Shown here: positions 58,201 through 64,000 of the stretch, one piece after another
Numbering within the stretch: the first letter of the stretch is position 1
How the letters are laid out: each line of letters opens with the position of its first letter
NCBI GenBank assembly: GCA_963662175.1
Contig: OY759227.1
Coordinates: 5,550,501 to 5,614,500 of the forward strand
Reading direction: 5' to 3'
Origin: Aradus depressus
Lineage: Eukaryota; Arthropoda; Insecta; Hemiptera; Aradidae
DNA length: 64,000 bases
Program-made: the position numbers and the translations under genes
Notes under the pieces: generated by a model
The model's database searches: none
Told to the model about the DNA's origin: nothing
Seen by the model: the letters and a program-made list of their open reading frames with translations, nothing else

Positions 58201-61200
58201 TAAAAGCCAAATAGGAAAAAAAGGTGTGTGGCGTCCCAAAGTTTTGATCGAGAGGGGGGGTTGTAAGGGGGCCTAAGTATAAAAATAGTGCTAACTCATT
58301 AACTAATGGGCGAATTGTCATGAAATTTCACAGGTAGTCTTTTTAAAATCCAAACAGGAAAAAAAGGTGTGTGGCGTCCCAAAGTTTTGATCGGGAGGGG
58401 GGGTTGTAGGGGGGGCCTAAGTATATAAATAGTGCTAACACATTAACTAATGGTCGAATTGTCATGAAATTTCACACGTAGTCTTTTTAAAAGCCAAACA
58501 GGAAAAAAAGACTTGTGGCGTCCCAAAGTTTTGAACGGGGGGGGTTTGTGGGGGGGGCCTAAGTATAAATATAGAGCTAGCTCATTAACTATTGGGCGAA
58601 TTGTCATGAAATTTCACATGTAGTATTTTTAAATGCCAAATAAGAAAAAAAGGTGTGTGGCGTCCGAAAGTTTTGAACGGGAGGGGAAGGGGGGTTGTAA
58701 GGGGGGCCTAAGTATAAATATAGAGCTAATTCTTTAACGGTTCGTCGGATTGTCACGAAATTTCACATGGAGTATTCCTGAAGGCCAAATAGGAAAAAAA
58801 GGTGTGTGGCGTCCCAAAGTTTTGAACGGGAGGGGGGGTTGTGGGGGGGCCTAAGTATAAATATAGAGGTAGCTCATTAACTATTGGGCGAATTGTCATG
58901 AAATTTCACATGTAGTATTTTTAAATGCCAAATAAGAAAAAAAGGTGTGTGGCGTCCCAAAGTCTTGAACGGGAGGGGGGGGGGGGGGGTTGTAAGGGGG
59001 GCCTAAGTATAAATATAGAGCTAACTAATTAACTAATGGGCGAATCGTCATGAAATTTCACGTAGTATTTTTAAAAGCCAAATAGGAAAAAAAGGTGTGT
59101 GGCGTCCCAAAGTTTCGATCGGGAGGGGGGGTTGTAAGGGGGGCCTAAGTATATAAATAGTGCTAACACATTAACTAATGGTCGAATTGTCATGAAATTT
59201 CACACGTAGTCTTTTTAAAAGCCAAACAGGAAAAAAAGACTTGTGGCGTCCCAAAGTTTTGAACGGGGGGGGTTTGTGGGGGGGGCCTAAGTATAAATAT
59301 AGAGCTAGCTCATTAACTATTGGGCGAATTGTCATGAAATTTCACACGTAGTCTTTTTTAAAGCCAAACAGGAAAAAAAGATTCGTGGCGTCCCAAAGTT
59401 TTGAACGGGGGGGGGTTTGTGGGGGGGGCCTAAGTATAAATATAGAGCTAGCTCATTAACTATTGGGCGAATTGTCATGAAATTTAACATGTAGTATTTT
59501 TAAATGCCAAATAAGAAAAAAAGGTGTGTGGCGTCCCAAAGTTTTGAACGGGAGGGGGGGGGGGTTGTAAGGGGGGCCTAAGTATAAATATAGAGCTAAT
59601 TCATCAACGGTTGGTCGGATTGTCACGAAATTTCACATGGAGTATTCCTGAAGGCCAAATAGAAAAATAAGGTGTGTGGCGTCCCAAAGTTTTGAACGGG
59701 AGGGCGGAATGTGGGGGGCCTAAGTATAAATATCGAGCTAACTCATTCACTAATGGGCGAATTGTCATGAAATTTCACATGTAGTATTTTTAAAAGCCAA
59801 ATAGCCAAAAAAGGTGTGTGGCGTCCCAAAGTTTTGATCGGGAGAGGGGGTTGTAGGGGGGCCTAAGTATAAATATAGAGCTAACTCATTAACTAATGGG
59901 CGAATCGTCATGAAATTTCACGTAGTATTTTTAAAAGCCAAATAGGAAAAAAAGGTGTGTGGCGTCCCAAAGTTTTGAACGGGAGGGGGGGTTGTGGGGG
60001 GGCCCAAGTATAAATATAGAGCTAATTCCTTAACGGTTGGTCGGATTGTCACGAAATTTCACATGGAGTATTCCTGAAGGCCAAATAGAAAAATAAGGTG
60101 TGTGGCGTCCCAAAGTTTTGAACGGGAGGGGGGTTGTGGGGGGGCCTAAGTATAAATATAGAGCTATCTCATTAACTAATGGGCGAATCGTCATGAAATT
60201 TCACAGGTAGTCTTTTTAAAATCCAAACAGGAAAAAAAGGTGTGTGGCGTCCCAAAGTTTCGATCGGGAGGGGGGGTTGTAAGGGGGGCCTAAGTATATA
60301 AATAGTGCTAACACATTAACTAATGGTCGAATTGTCATGAAATTTCACACGTAGTCTTTTTAAAAGCCAAACAGGAAAAAAAGACTTGTGGCGTCCCAAA
60401 GTTTTGAACGGGGGGGGTTTGTGGGGGGGGCCTAAGTATAAATATAGAGCTAGCTCATTAACTATTGGGCGAATTGTCATGAAATTTCACATGTAGTATT
60501 TTTAAATGCCAAATAAGAAAAAAAGGTGTGTGGCGTCCCAAAGTCTTGAACGGGAGGGGGGGGGGGGGGGGGGTTGTAAGGGGGGCCTAAGTATAAATAT
60601 AGAGCTAACTAATTAACTAATGGGCGAATCGTCATGAAATTTCACGTAGTATTTTTAAAAGCCAAATAGGAAAAAAAGGTGTGTGGCGTCCCAAAGTTTT
60701 GAACGGGAGGGGGGGTTGTGGGGGGGCCTAAGTATAAATATAGAGCTAATTCTTTAACGGTTGGTCGGATTGTCACGAAATTTCACATGGAGTATTCCTG
60801 AAGGCCAAATAGAAAAATAAGGTGTGTGGCGTCCCAAAGTTTTGAACGGGAGGGGGGTTGTGGGGGGGCCTAAGTATAAATATAGAGCTAACTCATTAAC
60901 TAATAGGCGAATCGTCATGAAATTTCACGTAGTATTTTTAAAAGCCAAATAGGAAAAAAAGGTGTGTGGCGTGCCAAAGTTTTGAACGGGAGGGGGGTTG
61001 TGGGGGGGCCTAAGTATAAATACAAAGCTAACTCTTTAACAGTTGGTCGGATTGTCACGAAATTTCACATGGAGTATTCCTGAAGGCCAAATAGAGAAAT
61101 AAGGTGTGTGGCGTCCCAAAGTTTTAAAAGGGAAGGGGGGATGTGGGGGGGCCTAAGTATAAATATAGAGGTAACTCTTTAACAGTTGGTCGGATTGTCA

Positions 61201-64000
61201 CGAAGTTTCACATGTAGTATTCCTGAAGACCAAATAAAAAAATAGGCGGTGTGACGGCTATAATGTTTCTACGGGAGGGGGGGTTGTGGGGGGACCTAAG
61301 TATAAATATAGAGCTAAGTCATTAACTAATGGGCGAATCGTCATGAAATTTCACATGTAGTATTTTTAAAAGCCAAATAGAAAAAAAAGGTGTGTGGCGT
61401 CCCAAAGTTTTGATCGGGAGGGGGGGTTGTAAGGGGGCCTAAGTATAAAAATAGTGCTAACTCATTAACTAATGGGCGAATTGTCATGAAATTTCACAGG
61501 TAGTCTTTTTAAAATCCAAACAGGAAAAAAAGGTGTGTGGCGTCCCAAAGTTTTGATCGGGAGGGGGGGTTGTAAGGGGGGCCTAAGTATATAAATAGTG
61601 CTAACACATTAACTAATGGTCGAATTGTCATGAAATTTCACACGTAGTCTTTTTAAAAGCCAAACAGGAAAAAAAGACTTGTGGCGTCCCAAAGTTTTGA
61701 ACGGGGGGGGGTTTGTGGGGGGGGCCTAAGTATAAATATAGAGCTAGCTCATTAACTATTGGGCGAATTGTCATGAAATTTCACATGTAGTATTTTTAAA
61801 TGCCAAATAAGAAAAAAAGGTGTGTGGCGTCCCAAAGTTTTGAACGGGAGGGGAAGGGGGGTTGTAAGGGGGGCCTAAGTATAAATATAGAGCTAATTCT
61901 TTAACGGTTGGTCGGATTGTCACGAAATTTCACATGGAGTATTCCTGAAGGCCAAATAGGAAAAAAAGGTGTGTGGCGTCCCAAAGTTTTGAACGGGAGG
62001 GGGGGTTGTGGGGGGGCCTAAGTATAAATATAGAGGTAGCTCATTAACTATTGGGCGAATTGTCATGAAATTTCACATGTAGTATTTTTAAATGCCAAAT
62101 AAGAAAAAAAGGTGTGTGGCGTCCCAAAGTCTTGAACGGGAGGGGGGGGGGGGGTTGTAAGGGGGGCCTAAGTATAAATATAGAGCTAACTAATTAACTA
62201 ATGGGCGAATCGTCATGAAATTTCACGTAGTATTTTTAAAAGCCAAATAGGAAAAAAAGGTGTGTGGCGTCCCAAAGTTTTGAACGGGAGGGGGGGTTGT
62301 GGGGGGGCCTAAGTATAAATATAGAGCTAATTCTTTAACGGTTGGTCGGATTGTCACGAAATTTCACATGGAGTATTCCTGAAGGCCAAATAGAAAAATA
62401 AGGTGTGTGGCGTCCCAAAGTTTTGAACGGGAGGGGGGTTGTGGGGGGGCCTAAGTATAAATATAGAGCTAACTCATTAACTAATAGGCGAATCGTCATG
62501 AAATTTCACGTAGTATTTTTAAAAGCCAAATAGGAAAAAAAGGTGTGTGGCGTGCCAAAGTTTTGAACGGGAGGGGGGTTGTGGGGGGGCCTAAGTATAA
62601 ATACAGAGCTAACTCTTTAACAGTTGGTCGGATAGTCACGAAATTTCACATGGAGTATTCCTGAAGGCCAAATAGAGAAATAAGGTGTGTGGCGTCCCAA
62701 AGTTTTAAAAGGGAAGGGGGGATGTGGGGGGGCCTAAGTATAAATATAGAGCTAAGTCAGTAACTAATGGGCGAATCGTCATGAAATTTCACATGTAGTA
62801 TTTTTAAAAGCCAAATAGGAAAAAAAGGTGTGTGGCGTCCCAAAGTTTTGATCGGGAGGGGGGGTTGTAAGGGGGCCTAAGTATATAAATAGTGCTAACA
62901 CATTAACTAATGGTCGAATTGTCATGAAATTTCACACGTAGTCTTTTTAAAAGCCAAACAGGAAAAAAAGACTTGTGGCGTCCCAAAGTTTTGAACGGGG
63001 GGGGTTTGTGGGGGGGGCCTAAGTATAAATATAGAGCTAGCTCATTAACTATTGGGCGAATTGTCATGAAATTTCACATGTAGTATTTTTAAATGCCAAA
63101 TAAGAAAAAATGGTGTGTGGCGTCCCAAAGTCTTGAACGGGAGGGGGAGGGGGGGGTTGTAAGGGGGGCCTAAGTATAAATATAGAGCTAACTAATTAAC
63201 TAATGGGCGAATCGTCATGAAATTTCACGTAGTATTTTTAAAAGCCAAATAGGAAAAAAAGGTGTGTGGCGTCCCAAAGTTTTGAACGGGAGGGGGGGTT
63301 GTGGGGGGGCCTAAGTATAAATATAGAGCTAATTCTTTAACGGTTGGTCGGATTGTCACGAAATTTCACATGGAGTATTCCTGAAGGCCAAATAGAAAAA
63401 TAAGGTGTGTGGCGTCCCAAAGTTTTGAACGGGAGGGGGGTTGTGGGGGGGCCTAAGTATAAATATAGAGCTAACTCATTAACTAATAGGCGAATCGTCA
63501 TGAAATTTCACGTAGTATTTTTAAAAGCCAAATAGGAAAAAAAGGTGTGTGGCGTGCCAAAGTTTTGAACGGGAGGGGGGTTGTGGGGGGGCCTAAGTAT
63601 AAATACAGAGCTAACTCTTTAACAGTTGGTCGGATTGTCACGAAATTTCACATGGAGTATTCCTGAAGGCCAAATAGAGAAATAAGGTGTGTGGCGTCCC
63701 AAAGTTTTAAAAGGGAAGGGGGGATGTGGGGGGGCCTAAGTATAAATATAGAGGTAACTCTTTAACAGTTGGTCGGATTGTCACGAAGTTTCACATGTAG
63801 TATTCCTGAAGACCAAATAAAAAAATAGGCGGTGTGACGGCTATAATGTTTTTACGGGAGGGGGGGTTGTGGGGGGACCTAAGTATAAATATAGAGCTAA
63901 GTCATTAACTAATGGGCGAATCGTCATGAAATTTCACATGTAGTATTTTTAAAAGCCAAATAGGAAAAAAAGGTGTGTGGCGTCCCAAAGTTTTGATCGA

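Larger units (their letters stand above)
31121..64000 (+). repeat. Helitron-derived satellite array, ~230 copies of a ~144-bp monomer
   Basis: From TGTGGCGTCC at 31121 the sequence repeats every 143-145 nt (31264, 31408, 31552 and so on) to the window end. All units face one way with no foreign insertion. A unit runs GTGTGGCGTCCCAAAG, TTTTGAACGGGAGG with a G run, TTGTAA or TTGTGG, a second G run, CCTAAGTATAAATATAGAGC, a TTAACTAATGGG or TTAACGGTTGG variant, GTCATGAAATTTCACA or GTCACGAAATTTCACA, then GTATTTTTAAAAGCC or GTATTCCTGAAGGCC. At least four monomer variants alternate. No frame reaches 60 codons. The array runs off the right edge. Confidence 0.97.

Noticed and set aside
31121..64000. 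CRISPR-like or coding tandem array
   Set aside because: Whole ~144-nt units repeat without unique spacers, the context is eukaryotic, and no frame stays open.

Overview
The window is eukaryotic, animal-type repeat DNA, most likely from an arthropod. The evidence is AT-rich sequence, spliced genes, animal transposon families, and TATA plus TCAKT initiator promoters of the arthropod kind. I found no gene that is clearly a host gene. Almost everything legible is a mobile element or a product of one, often nested. Family calls rest on motifs read by eye; no database search was possible.

Layout: (1) 238-533, a perfect-arm inverted element with a 14-bp target duplication. (2) 1030-2630, a purine-rich dispersed repeat with a tRNA-like module; a second copy lies at 24290-26160 in the same orientation. 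(3) 2640-3222 and 18526-19938, the two halves of a gypsy-like gag/protease region on the minus strand, split by (4) a 15.3-kb Maverick/Polinton (3223-18525) with long inverted repeats. The Polinton still shows integrase, fibre-like protein, RING protein, packaging ATPase, minor capsid (PX-type) protein, adenovirus-type protease, penton-like protein, major capsid protein, a BIR-domain protein and protein-primed DNA polymerase B, plus several orphan ORFs. Most genes carry stops or frameshifts, and a 516-bp hAT-type MITE sits inside polB. (5) 20831-21440, a fold-back element with a 40-bp palindrome-rich array. (6) 21652-22421, an unrecognised ORF pair. (7) 26386-29983, a complete-ended PIF/Harbinger element with TAA target duplication. 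Its transposase and MADF-BESS genes are mutually interlocked on opposite strands. (8) 30977-64000, a Helitron-like 5' end that runs directly into an uninterrupted tandem array of about 230 copies of a ~144-bp monomer, continuing past the window end. Each monomer carries long G runs on the + strand, and the array has higher-order repeats of 11 and 22 monomers.

How it fits together: the Polinton is a decayed virus-like element with a capsid gene block, a packaging module and a replication module. Four of its transcription units share one TATA-to-TCAKT promoter layout, and it carries both IAP-like halves (BIR and RING) as separate genes. The satellite seems to have grown out of a short repeat that was already part of a Helitron end.
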